A stretch of DNA of 55,158 nt from Scleroderma bovista (Eukaryota; Basidiomycota; Agaricomycetes; Boletales; Sclerodermataceae): NCBI GenBank assembly GCA_037178675.1, contig JAYMGJ010000343.1:1-55158 (forward strand), in the 5' to 3' direction. Under the pieces are notes generated by a model that was not told the origin of the DNA, ran no database searches, and worked only from the letters and a program-made list of their open reading frames with translations. Each line of letters opens with the position of its first letter. The stretch's first letter is position 1. Below are positions 22,992-33,443 of the stretch, piece by piece. Position numbers and translations under genes: made by a program.

Positions 22992-25900
22992 ATGTCCGCT
23001 CCCGGTACCTCAGCCTCCGCGGCTGGAAAATCCTCGAAGTCTGCAACCACACTTTCTACAGTGTCGAACAAGGCCACATCTGGCTCGAGTCATTTATACG
23101 ACATCCCTTCTCTTGACAATGATGGGACAAATTTTCACATGTGGAAATTTCGTGTCCAAACAGTCCTGGGTGTCCGACACCTTTGGTCAGTCGTTAGCGG
23201 AGAAGATCCGAAACCGGACGCAGCCACACAGCCAGACGAACTTGAGGAATGGCTCGCGAAGGACAAAGAGGCTCACGCCCAACTAACACTCACACTGAAG
23301 GACGAACCCCTCAGCGGAGTCCTTTTATTCCACAACATCCGCCGAAGTCTGGAAAAAGCTCAGTGAGCGATACGAAGGCCGCGGGAAACAATCTATTGCG
23401 TACCTTATAAGCGAACTCTTTCGGAGCACGCTCTCGGACGACACTGCCATGGAATCCCAGTTGAATCTGATGCGGCAAAAGGCTAATGTCTTAAAAACCA
23501 TTGGCCAGCCACTTGATGACTCGCTCGTAGCCATAGCTATGGTAATATCCCTCCCGACATCCTATTCGACCCTCCGCACCATTTTAATGGCCGCGGATGA
23601 CAAACTCACGACGGACATGGTTATAAACCAAGTTCTCATCGAAGAGAGGTCACGGAAATCGCCTGGGCAGACAGCCCTTAGTGCAAAGGCGACGAGCCAA
23701 ACAAAGGGCAAGGGAAAAGCCAAGTCTGGTAAAAAGAGTCAGAAGAAGAAGGCCACCTGCACCTACTGCTCAAAGGACGGCCATACGGAAGACGTCTGCT
23801 ATAAGAAAAAGTGCGATGTAGCTGCGAAGGACGGAACGGACAAGTCGAAAGAAAAGCCTAAGGAGGAAAAGACTGAGTTAGCGGCTCGTGTCGCACAGGT
23901 GGACGGAGACTCACCTCCACCTCTTCGTCTGTTCATGGCCTGCAACCAGATGGACAAAGCCACCATTCGCGACTGGATTATAGACTCGGGCGCGTCAGCC
24001 CATATGTCATGCCAGCGCAAATGGTTCACGACGTATCGTCGGCTTGTACCACCCCAATCCGTTACTGTTGGAAACGGAACGTCTATCCCTGCGGTGGGTA
24101 TAGGACGTATCCACATCAACCTTAAATTGGATGGTGGGCACATAGCGACCACCGTCATACGTGATGTCTACTACGTGCCCAATCTTGATGGGAATCTCCT
24201 TTCCGTCTCATATTTAGCTGAATTCAATCTTGAAGTTACCTTTGGCCGCGACTCCTGTCGAATCCTAGACGGGAATCAGGTGGTGGGCAAGGGCTACAAA
24301 CGGAACTCGCTGTACCTGCTAGCTGCAATGCCTTCTCCCGAAGACCAAACGGCCTACATAGTTAATGGTCCCTCGACCTCTCTCGACCCCGAACTTCCCC
24401 TTTCAGCTCTCGCATCTCGAAAGACATCTTCGGAAGCCGACATTGATGTCTGGCACCGTCGACTTGGACATGTAAATGTTCAGTCAATTTTGAAATTGCT
24501 AAAGAAAGGAATGGTCGACGGCATGACTATCAGCGACTCGAAGGAAACGCACGAAGATAAATGCGTACCTTGTCTCGAGGGGAAACAGCACCGCGCTGTG
24601 ATTCCTTCCGAATCCAATGTCGAAAGTCCAAGGGTACTACACAGAACGTACTCGGACGTCTGTGGACCCATGGAAACAACAGCGCGGAGAGGCTACCGCT
24701 ACTTTGTTACATTCATCGACGGCCATTCGCATCGCCTCGTCGTCAAGTTAATAAAGTTAAAAAACGAAGTGCCTAAGCTCACCAAAGAATACCTCGAGCG
24801 AACGGAGGCAGAGACAGGCGAACACGCGAATTATTTTCGCAGCGATGGAGGCGGAGAATACGGATCCACGGCACTACAAGACTACTTTAAGTCGAAAGGA
24901 ATCCATCATGAAATGACAAATGCGTACACACCGCAGGAGAACGGCGTCTCCGAACGGATGAACCGCACACTTGTCGAGATGGCTCGTGCAATGCTGTTCG
25001 ACGCTGGACTCCCCAACGCCTACTGGGGGGATGCAATCCTCTACGCTACGCACGTCCTAAATCGTGTACCTACTCGCGCGATCGCCGACGGGTTGACACC
25101 GCACGAAGCGTTCACTGGAAACAGGCCGTCAGTCGCGCATTTGAGAATATTCGGGTGCAAGGCACACGTCCACATACCTGACGAGAAGCGGCGGAAGCTC
25201 GATGCCAAGTCAGTCCAATGCACTTTCTTAGGTTTCGCTGAGAACCGCAAAGCCTATGTGTGCGTGCACCGTCCGAGCGGACGAATTTTTGAGTCCAGGG
25301 ACGTTGTCTTCGATGAAGGGAGCGCCAACGCCCCCTCTCGCGTTAAGATCGACGATCCGTGTCTAAACGTTGAAGGAACAAAGCTGTTAGCGGTCGGAAC
25401 ACTTTCTGAGGCCATACAAACGATCCCAGACTCACCTGTTGGGGATGGGGAGACAGCCAGCACCAACGAGGACTCGGATGGCGAATCCGTCGACGGGACA
25501 CCTTCAGAAAGGGTCAGCGATATCGAAAATGTGTTGATACACGCACCCGTTTCATCCGATCGCTCTGGATCGCCTCCAGATGGTGTTTTGAGCCGCCAAC
25601 TCGCAAGAGTCGAAGTTCCTGTCGAACGGCAGGTTAGTAAGGGTCAACGGTACACCAAACGACTGGAACGTACCTCAGACGGATGCTCAGGCCAAGCGTT
25701 AGGCCCGCCGTCGCCGTATCCGGTCCCAATCCCCACTCCAGCGGTGAGAAGGTCTTCTCGCGCCCGGAAAGCGCCGATCCGCGACGACGATCAGCGTTTC
25801 TTCGTCAACGCCTACGAGAGGAACACCCTAGAAGAGGAAATTCAACTTAACGAAGAAAGGACAGACGACTTACCACGTTGCATTGTGGGTGTTGACGACG

Positions 25901-27498
25901 GAGGAGAGACAGACGCATGCGCAGATATGGTGGACTGTGACGAGTCACACCGTGACGCGCTCACGCAAAGTGCTCGCCGCGCTGCCACCGCAACGCCTCT
26001 AGACAGCGAACCACTCACCTACAGCGACGCCGTCGGTCGTCCAGACGCCGATCTATGGCTGGGCGCCATGGGAGTCGAATTAAATACTTTCAAAGAGATC
26101 GGCCTGTACCAGGAAGTCGAAGCACCGCCTGATCGCAAGATAATCGATTCAAAATGGGTTTTTAAAATCAAGCGCGGGCCGAACGGTGAAATCGACAAGT
26201 ACAAGGCTCGTCTCGTCGCGAAGGGGTACACACAAGTGGAAGGACTCGATTATACGGACACGTTTGCTCCCGTTACAAAGTTCACAACCATCCGCTCACT
26301 TCTCGCACTTGCAGCTCAACATGATCTCGAAGTCCATCAAATAGACGTCAAAGCGGCTTTCCTCAATGGCGAATTGGACGAGGAGATTTATCTCCGTCCA
26401 CCGCCTGGTTTCCGCAATGACCCAAAGGTCGTCTGGCGTCTACTCCGCGCCCTGTACGGTCTCAAACAGGCCTCAAAGGCATGGTATGACACGCTGTGCA
26501 AGACGTTCGAGTCCCTTGGATTCACGCGCAGCAATGCAGACCATAGTCTATTCTACAAGGACGAGGATGGCGATCTACTGATCGTCGCCGTCTATGTGGA
26601 TGATAAACTGATTTTTTCAAAGAATCTCGACGCCATCAAACGCCTGAAATTGCAGCTGTCCGAACACTTTGAAATAACGGATCTGGGCGAAGCCCGCTGG
26701 ATCCTAGGTATGGAGGTTGTTCGCGACCGCCAACAAGGGATCATTTCTCTGTCTCAATGCCGCTATGTCGAGACGATCCTAGATCGTTTCGGCTTAAAGG
26801 ATGGACGATCCGTCTCCACCCCACTTGAGACCAATGCGAAGCTCGTCAAAATTGATGTCCCTGAAGTCGATGCTAAGACGTATCAAAGCGCGCTCGGTGG
26901 ACTCATGTACGCCATGCTGGCGACGCGTCCAGACCTGGCATATGCAGTGGGTGCGTTGAGCAAACACGCAGCTTGCCCTGGACAGGCGCATTTTGCAGCT
27001 TTAAAACGAGTTTACCGCTACCTACGTGGCACGACGGACACCCGTCTCATTTACAGGAAGATGTCGGAAATGTCCCTACTGGGCTACGTCGATGCGGACT
27101 GGGCTGGCGATGTCAATGACCGTCGCTCAATTTCTGGCTACACTTTTGTTACAGCCGGAGCTGCTATCAGCTGGTCGTCGAAGAAGCAACCATCCGTCGC
27201 TCTCTCGAGCACGGAAGCTGAGTATATGGCTGCTGCTGCCGCTGCGAAGGAAGCCACCTGGCTAAAATTATTATTTTCGGAGATCGAGCCATCACTCTCG
27301 CGCACGCCTGTCAAGCTATTAATTGACAATCAGTCGGCGATGTCTCTTGCCAAGAATGCCACTTTCCATGATCGGACGAAGCACATTGCAATTCGTCATC
27401 ATTACATCAGGGAGAAGGTAGACGAGGGAGAAATTGTTCTGGAGTACCTTCCGACTGCGGAACAGGTTGCTGACGTACTCACGAAACCTCTCAGTTGA
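22992..27498 (+). pseudogene. Copia gag-pol polyprotein, one frameshift in gag
   Basis: Starts MSAPGTSASAAGKSS at 22992. The first frame ends at 23366, and from about 23325 the next frame carries on as SAEVWKKLSERYEGRG to 27498. One surplus T in CCTTTTA (about 23321-23324) explains the shift. Domains in order: zinc knuckle C-X2-C-X4-H-X4-C (CTYCSKDGHTEDVC, about 23758); protease DSGASAHM (about 23983); integrase HHCC (H-R-R-L-G-H, C-V-P-C) and D-D-E core (SDVCGP, FRSDGGGEYG, ENGVSERMNRT); RT with KWVFKIKRGPNGEIDKYKAR, QIDVKAAFLNGEL and YVDDKLIF (about 26593); RNase H with ADWAGD, STEAEY and a late DRTKHIAIRHHYIREKV. Pol is otherwise open for 1,349 codons. Confidence 0.93.
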
Positions 27499-27567
27499 GA
27501 GAAACACATTCGTTTTATAGAAGGTATGGGTTTGATTATTTAAAAGGACTATCTCGTCGAGTGGGTG

Positions 27568-27875
27568 TGTTGAAATTCCTGGTCCCTACAGTACCATTTT
27601 TTCCCTTATACTTAGTATGGACACGCCGAGCATTCCTTACATAATCACGGTCGTTCTTTATAGGATGTTTTTCTTTCGTTTCGTACCTCAGTCTCTGTTT
27701 GCACAGAAGTACTGAGGTAAGGCTACTCTACACATTCATTTACTATGATACTGACCTATGTAGTCATTTGTGACTCTTGTCTAGGTTAGTTAAATGAAGT
27801 CTCTGTTTGCACAGAAGTACTGAGTCATTTGTGACTCTTGTCTAGTGTCGAGCTGCGCCAGTTCACCTCACAAAA
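27568..27875 (+). repeat. Copia 3' LTR
   Basis: 308 bp that I read as identical to 22625-22932, followed by the duplicated GTGCG at 27876-27880. A short purine-rich stretch, GAGTGGGTG, precedes it. Confidence 0.92.
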
Positions 27876-27880
27876 GTGCG

Positions 27881-28497
27881 TCTTCACACCTGCTGTAGCA
27901 TTCCATCATTCTTATTAGTATACCGCGGTATGTCACCCACAAGGTCCTGCTCTAGTTGTTATGCTACCTCATTTCCTTTCCTATCTCTTGTGGTGTACCA
28001 ACCAAACAAACCATGGATATGTAGCATCCGCGGATCCCATCCTATTTATTCCCCCCCCCCCCTCATGGTGCTTTGTAGTATCACCAACAACAGTTTCCAT
28101 CCCATTAAGTATTCCCTTTTTCCATTTACTACAAAAAGCCTGCGGGTGTTTCCTTTTCCGCGGTCCTGCATGCCTAGCGGTATGCCCTGCTTTGTGCTGA
28201 TTCTATACAGCTTTGCTATATGCTTTGATTACAATGCAATATGGGCCCATCAATTACCATGGATGATAGCAATGTCTGGGTCCAACCCACTGATATGGTG
28301 ATAACACATTATGTACCCCCCATTAATATGCGGCACAATCTTTTCAGGGCTCATTCGTATGATTCCATGATAATATTTAATTTGATCTATATACCCTCCC
28401 CTTAATTGACACCCTAGCCCATCCTCACACATTGCAACAATATCCTAGTAGCTAGCCAACCCGTACAAACCAATAACAACTCATCCAGGGCCCTCTG
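27881..28497. other. KDZ right subterminal DNA, downstream of copia
   Basis: No gene seen. Contains CCGCGG at 27923, 28028 and 28158, the last three in the window, and a run of 12 Cs at 28051-28062. Confidence 0.5.
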
Positions 28498-28568
28498 TCC
28501 GCTGGCCCATCATACTCGGCCGATTTTCACCCTGGGGTGGCCGTGTAAGACGGCCTAAGTAGGTGCAT
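28498..28568 (-). repeat. KDZ right terminal inverted repeat
   Basis: Reverse complement of this stretch matches the left end (2921-2992) in three perfect blocks of 12, 17 and 11 bp. The element ends 5 bp further out at 28573, next to the duplicated CTGGCACC (28574-28581). Confidence 0.85.
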
Positions 28569-28573
28569 GGGCT

Positions 28574-28659
28574 CTGGCACCAAGCGTAAAGCACCTTCTT
28601 ATGCAACGGAGAGACACGAGGAAGAGTTACCTCGGGCCGCTCGTCGACTCCGTACATAG
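28574..28659 (+). pseudogene. FunK1-type kinase, 3' terminal fragment
   Basis: After the right target duplication CTGGCACC the frame reads KRKAPSYATERHEEELP and ends RRLRT-stop (TAG 28657-28659). Joined to the left part at codon ACC this restores GTKRKAP, a type of ending common in FunK1 proteins. The join is in frame, with no base gained or lost once one copy of the duplication is removed, which supports both the element boundaries and the identity of the host gene. Confidence 0.8.
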
Positions 28660-29157
28660 TTGCATGTTTTATCACGTAATACAACGTTATCATTGCTCTT
28701 TCCTTAACCTCCCACTTACTATTGCTGAGGGCACACAGCCACCGCGTGACCGAAAACTTCGCTCTATCGGCCGTAATCTTAGTTCTTTTCGTACCTCCCT
28801 ATGGGACAGACCACCAAGTTGTGCTGCAACGTGTAGCTCGTGATAGGCGAATTGCTAACAAGTGAGTTCTTGAGTCATTCGGCTGTTCTAAGTTCTCTGC
28901 AACAGACTACGGCTACACTTCAGCCGGACATGTCATTGAACATGATCGTCTGAATCAATGGAACACGGCGCGGCTTCAGCGTGTTGCACACAGCATATGG
29001 TGGGCAGTCACGGAGGTGAGTCGAGTGAGTCATTCAGTTGTGCTTTTCTCTTCGAATTCCCCTGCGACAGACTACGTTTTCCCTGCACGCAGTATATAGG
29101 CAGGTCACCGAGGTGAGTTTGAGCGTAGCAATTCCACCTTTGTGTGTCCCTTCGTCG
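28660..29157. other. Intergenic region after the kinase tail
   Basis: About 500 bp. Short open stretches ending in GTGAG-type donors (near 28860, 29015 and 29112), each following a CGACAGACTACG- or CAACAGACTACG-like start, look like small repeated exons upstream of the next gene, but I cannot support a gene model. Confidence 0.3.
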
Positions 29158-31829
29158 ATGTCCCCCTACGAGCCAAAGAAACGTTCAACCCAGTCGGAGG
29201 ATACAATTCTGGCAGCAGGTCCTGATGCCCGCAAGAAACCAAGGAAGGCGGATGCTGGTCTCAACACTGGTAAGCAAACAAGTAATCTTCATGTCGATTG
29301 CCCTCGATTTTATTACAGGTGGCACGGATACCCAGACGGTACGCCGCTCCTCTCGGTCGACTAAAGGGAATGGGGGCCAAATCTCTCAACTTCAACATAT
29401 CGAGCGCATTCAGACAGAGCGGAGTTCCGCCTCCAAGATGTCTCATAGTTCTCAGCTCGAAATGGCCACCACGGATGAACCATTGAACCCAATGGCGCCA
29501 ATGAAACCTAAGCCTCGTGTCAAGACATCTGCTAGTATGCGAGCTACTGCTGCTGGTGGACCAGGTCATGAATCGGTATGTAATGTTTGCCCCCTTATAG
29601 GTCCAAGTACTGACATTAATGCTGATCTGCTTAGAGCTTGCAGGACCTTCCGTTTATTGACAGACTGCCCCCACCTGCGTACCAACCAGCTATTCAAGGT
29701 ACTCGCTATGGCTTCCATGCTCCTGGCCCAGAAAAGCAACATGCACAAGACGCTACTGCTCCAGCATATTCGAACGAACGATCCTATACTCCCGTCACAT
29801 CTCGTGGAGGGAGTATTGCTCCAACGTCTCGCGGAGGATCAGTTGTCCCGGCTTCTCGTGGGGGATCAGTTGCTCCAGCTTCTCGTGGGGGATCAGCTGC
29901 CCCGGTTTCTCATGGGGGGTCAGCTGCCCCGGGTTTCCGTGGGGGATCGGTTGCCCCGGCTTCTCGTAGGGGATCGGCTGCCCCAAGTTCTCATGTGGGA
30001 TCTATTAGCGGATCTATCCCGTCCTCTCGCAGCACATCTGCTGTTGCAACCTCCAGTGTATGGAAAGGTCTGTCTACAATTATTTGTGCACATCCTGGGC
30101 TACAGACCTTTGCAGATTTCCCTCAGACCATTACGCACGCTCAGTCACCACCGCCCATGCCTGTCTTTGATCCATCGCAATTGGATTTTGATTTCGACAT
30201 GGAGGAAAGCCAGCTACCATATGATTACGATACAAGACGTTTGGTCGATGATGATGGTGTCCCCTTTGGATACGAAAATATTCGGCACGAACAGCCCGGT
30301 GTAAGTATCGTATTTTTTGTTTATCCTATGACCCATTCGACCTTTAATTCGGCAGAACCTTGATATTGATGAGGTATCCCCCAATGAAGATGATCGGGTG
30401 GCAGAGAGTCTGATTCGTAAACATTGGAGTAGAGGTGAGCATCACTCATCTGTCAAATGCACACCTGTCCATCTCAGCCTTTAGAACATCAACCCCAGCA
30501 GCAAGATTCCCATCGCAATGCAATTGGCAAGTTATAATACCCTATTTGAATATAGCTAATCTTATTTATTCAGATCCTGCACTCCTCGAGGATCGGTGCT
30601 CTGAAACTGATGTCGTCGAGGAGCACCACCGCCGAAACCGTTTCCCTCACGCCCCAGATCCTCAAGGACTCCATGATATCCGCCAATCTCTTGACTCTGT
30701 GGCTCCATTCTCACGAGATGCAAAGCCTTCCGGTTCCCTCACCGACTGCATTTTGGATGCCACTGAACATGCGTCAATACCTCCTGGTGAATTGAAGGGG
30801 CATCCCACAAAGCTTCGTTCATATCTGCCCAAATTTCGCGAAATCATCGAACGTGCTAAACAACTTGCACAGTGTGCTGCCGCGATGGATCCCTTCCCTA
30901 GTCGAACATTGTTTATAAGCGAGAAGAGCGCCCAGTACATCACTTAAGCAATTGCCGAACGTGAGGAAAAGGGTATATTCATCCCAGCGGGTGAGTCTGT
31001 TACCTTGACGAACCAAATTCTCATTGACAATGGACAGGATATTGGCCGCAATATCACAAAGATCTCAGCACTCTGGTGAGCTACTTCTTATGCTCCTTTT
31101 GCAGGTAATGATACACTTGACAGCTTTGGGAGGCGCTCATGACATGGCGATCAACCATCAAAGCCAAGGCGCGTGAATATGTCACACGGTTCTATCCCTT
31201 GGGTAGTGGCAGATCGCCTGAGGAGAATTTAGCAAATGCGCAGGAATTGGTCCACGGTGCAATGTTCATCAGAGATGGCGTTGACGACAGTGTTTGTCCT
31301 CCCACTTTTGTACTATGACCTTTATATATGATTTATTCTGCAGGGCACAACAAGAAACATGGCTTCTCCCGCTCTGGCCGGTCTCGTCATCGAATTTTTC
31401 TACACTGGCTCCTCTGCCCTCGGTAATCTTTTCCCGGAAGTGTTTGCACATGAGGCCCTAACAACTGCTATCTGCCTTGCAGCAACAGCGGTAAGTACTT
31501 CATTCATGCTTAGTGAATGCTCACCAGATATTTTACAGCTATGAGCTGCTATAGACGAGTATTCGGTCACAGGGATACGACAGGACTGCCAATTTGAATA
31601 CATGACTTACTCAAAAGTCTTCATGCAGCTGATGGCCATGCAAGCAAAGATAGACGCTAATCCCAAGCATGCTGCGTTAACTCGGAAGCTCAGAATTAGC
31701 TGGGCCACTACGGGAAGGTGAGTGCTCTCGTTTTCACTTGATATCACGTCTCATTCATTATACAGTGCATCGTTTGACGGCGGAAGTGCGGCAGCTGATG
31801 AGGACGAATTTGAAGTGGCTCTCGATTAG
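29158..31829 (+). pseudogene. DUF6532-like hypothetical protein gene with premature stop
   Basis: ATG 29158 starts MSPYEPKKRSTQSED. Exons 29158-29269, 29319-29575, 29635-30300 and from 30356 join in phase; further short exons run to TAG 31827-31829. The N-terminal half is basic and disordered (KKPRKADAG), with a Gly/Ser/Arg repeat (29800-30003). The C-terminal half is a compact helical region (LRSYLPKFREIIERAKQL, MASPALAGLVIEFFYTGSSA, FPEVFAHEALTTAICLAATA, YSKVFMQLMAMQAKIDANP) with the layout I associate with DUF6532 proteins of mushroom fungi, function unknown. An in-frame TAA at 30945-30947 separates SAQYIT from AIAEREEKGIFIPAG, which continues in the same frame, so it is a nonsense mutation or error. 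Confidence 0.5.
29800..30003 (+). repeat. 27-bp coding minisatellite
   Basis: About 7.5 tandem copies of TCTCGTGGGGGATCAGTTGC-type units encoding SRGGSVAPA. Copies differ by a few substitutions and all keep frame. Confidence 0.85.
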
Positions 31830-32584
31830 CCGGGCGGATGTCAACTTTCAGTGTTATCGGTGTTATCTCATTTGTACTATGCGATACTGTGCAATGTTAT
31901 GATCATTTTGCGTGTCTGTGCAACTTCTCGTGTCTGCTCTGTCAAGGACTACATAGCATTCTGTATGTGTGATTCACAGAGTTACCAAGCCAAGAACTAC
32001 ACTGCAAGTATAGTGTACTTGTACAACTCTACCAAGCTCTGTAATAGTGGGTACCTTCCTGTAAAGTCTGTGACTCTGTGCAGGCCTGTGCAAGCTCTGT
32101 ACAGGGAAGGGCTGTTTTGCTGATTAGTAGCATGCACACAAGGATATAGACTGGAGGGTAATGGAATTGTACAGTCTCCATGGCTAAGCAGCCTTCAGCC
32201 ACCCCAATAAACCTGTTTTGACAATACAGGTTCTTAGATGTTCAATGGACATTAGGGGGTATGGTGTGTAGCTCACAAGTGGCTTTCCAGGATGCCTGTA
32301 TCCATGTTGTGAATGACCAATCATGCATGTATCTTTTGGCAAAAATGGGGTCGGTGAACTCATTGTACAACAGTGTCAAGCTGGAAATTCCTAGCATGAG
32401 TGGGAGCCTCGAAGAAGATGGAGAATACGACAATTGGATGTAAGATTCGTCCAAGTAATCATTATTATGGATGAAGCAGTGTGTATCATATATGTCGTGG
32501 TGTATTTATGTGGTGTTTGTATTTGTTGTAACACGAGGGAACAAGGTGTGTGCCATCTTAGACGGCCCTAGACTGACGACGGAT
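31830..32584. other. Intergenic region, no gene supported
   Basis: About 750 bp. A minus-strand frame at 32242-32454 (with PIFAKRYMHDW) is protein-like but short and isolated; I cannot tell whether it is a relic. Confidence 0.3.
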
Positions 32585-32839
32585 CTAATGGGTCTGGACG
32601 CTCGATGACTGAATGGGACAAAAATATAGCGGTTTATCCGCCCCCGAGAAGACGTGTATTCGATGGGGCGCGAGAGCGAGGACCGGCAGCGCTACTACGA
32701 CAAGAGCGGACTAGAAATACAAAGGCCAAAGAACGAAAAGGAACGTAAATGCCCTTCCTGAGCCACAAATAGAACCCTTCAAAACCACGAGAGACCGAGC
32801 CCGAGACCAAGCTGAGTGAAAAACGATGATACAAACGGC
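32585..32839 (-). repeat. Ngaro repeat A1 (outer copy)
   Basis: 255 bp from CTAATGGGTCTGGACGCTCG to ACAAACGGC, read as identical to 33155-33409. A 31-bp spacer (32840-32870) separates it from B1. Confidence 0.88.
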
Positions 32840-32870
32840 AACGGCTCGTGACAGGGGTGGTAGAGGCGGG

Positions 32871-33154
32871 TAGCGAATAAATACTCTGGCGAGATGACAG
32901 GACCTGGTCAGACAATGAAGACTTGCTATTGAGAAAGGACACTTACCTGGCGAGACGACGGGACGTGGTCAAAGGGGAAGAGTCCTGAGACCGCCACTCG
33001 CCAGATAGTGTAGGCTGGGTATGACGCACACCGCAGCTGACACGTGAAAAGGAGGTACCGGTACCATCCGATTACGCTTCGCGTTGAGCGAAAGGTCCCA
33101 TGTATCACGCCCTTGCTGACCCATTAGCCTACCATAAACAAACTTTATATTCAA
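32871..33154 (-). repeat. Ngaro repeat B1 (internal copy)
   Basis: 284 bp from TAGCGAATAAATACTCTGG to TTTATATTCAA, repeated at 37563-37846 with one difference (GTGGTCAAAGG here, GTGGTCAGAGG there). It joins A2 directly. Confidence 0.88.
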
Positions 33155-33409
33155 CTAATGGGTCTGGACGCTCGATGACTGAATGGGACAAAAATATAGC
33201 GGTTTATCCGCCCCCGAGAAGACGTGTATTCGATGGGGCGCGAGAGCGAGGACCGGCAGCGCTACTACGACAAGAGCGGACTAGAAATACAAAGGCCAAA
33301 GAACGAAAAGGAACGTAAATGCCCTTCCTGAGCCACAAATAGAACCCTTCAAAACCACGAGAGACCGAGCCCGAGACCAAGCTGAGTGAAAAACGATGAT
33401 ACAAACGGC
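33155..33409 (-). repeat. Ngaro repeat A2 (internal copy)
   Basis: 255 bp, copy of A1, directly abutting B1. The B1/A2 junction corresponds to the internal core of split-repeat elements, where the circular intermediate is thought to be rejoined. Confidence 0.88.
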
Positions 33410-33443
33410 TATTAGGCTATTGAAAGAGGAAAGAAAGAGGAGA

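Larger units (their letters stand above)
22625..27875 (+). mobile_element. Nested Ty1/copia LTR retrotransposon
   Basis: 5,251-bp element inserted in the right subterminal DNA of the KDZ transposon. It has two LTRs of 308 bp that I read as identical, a 5-bp duplication GTGCG, a primer-binding site and one gag-pol gene in copia order (gag, protease, integrase, RT, RNase H). Identical LTRs mean a recent insertion, later than the KDZ insertion. Confidence 0.95.
2915..28573. mobile_element. Giant KDZ-superfamily DNA transposon with TET/JBP cargo
   Basis: A 25,659-bp insertion in a FunK1 kinase gene, bounded by the 8-bp duplication CTGGCACC. The ends carry imperfect inverted repeats (2921-2992 and 28498-28568) with perfect blocks ATGCACCTACTT, AGGGTGAAAATCGGCCG and GGGCCAGCGGA at nearly equal spacing. 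Inside are a KDZ transposase, a TET/JBP-like dioxygenase and four other genes, several in divergent pairs. A 5,251-bp copia element plus its 5-bp duplication is nested inside, so the KDZ element itself is about 20.4 kb. KDZ elements (Kyakuja, Dileera, Zisupton) are known in basidiomycetes, and their association with TET/JBP genes has been published (Iyer and colleagues, 2014). The outermost 5-6 bp of the two ends do not match each other. The palindrome CCGCGG is confined to this interval. Some genes show in-frame stops, so this copy is probably not fully active. Confidence 0.9.

Noticed and set aside
28051..28062. Run of 12 Cs
   Set aside because: Simple homopolymer in non-coding DNA; no structure around it.
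29144..30304. Long 386-codon frame with LLVGDQLLQLLVGD repeats
   Set aside because: It is an out-of-frame reading of the 27-bp minisatellite of the DUF6532-like gene; only its short part at 29319-29575 is a real exon.
32634..33404. Minus-strand frames of about 60-100 codons repeated at 32634-33404
   Set aside because: They lie in Ngaro repeats A and B and occur twice only because the repeats do; no conserved protein features.
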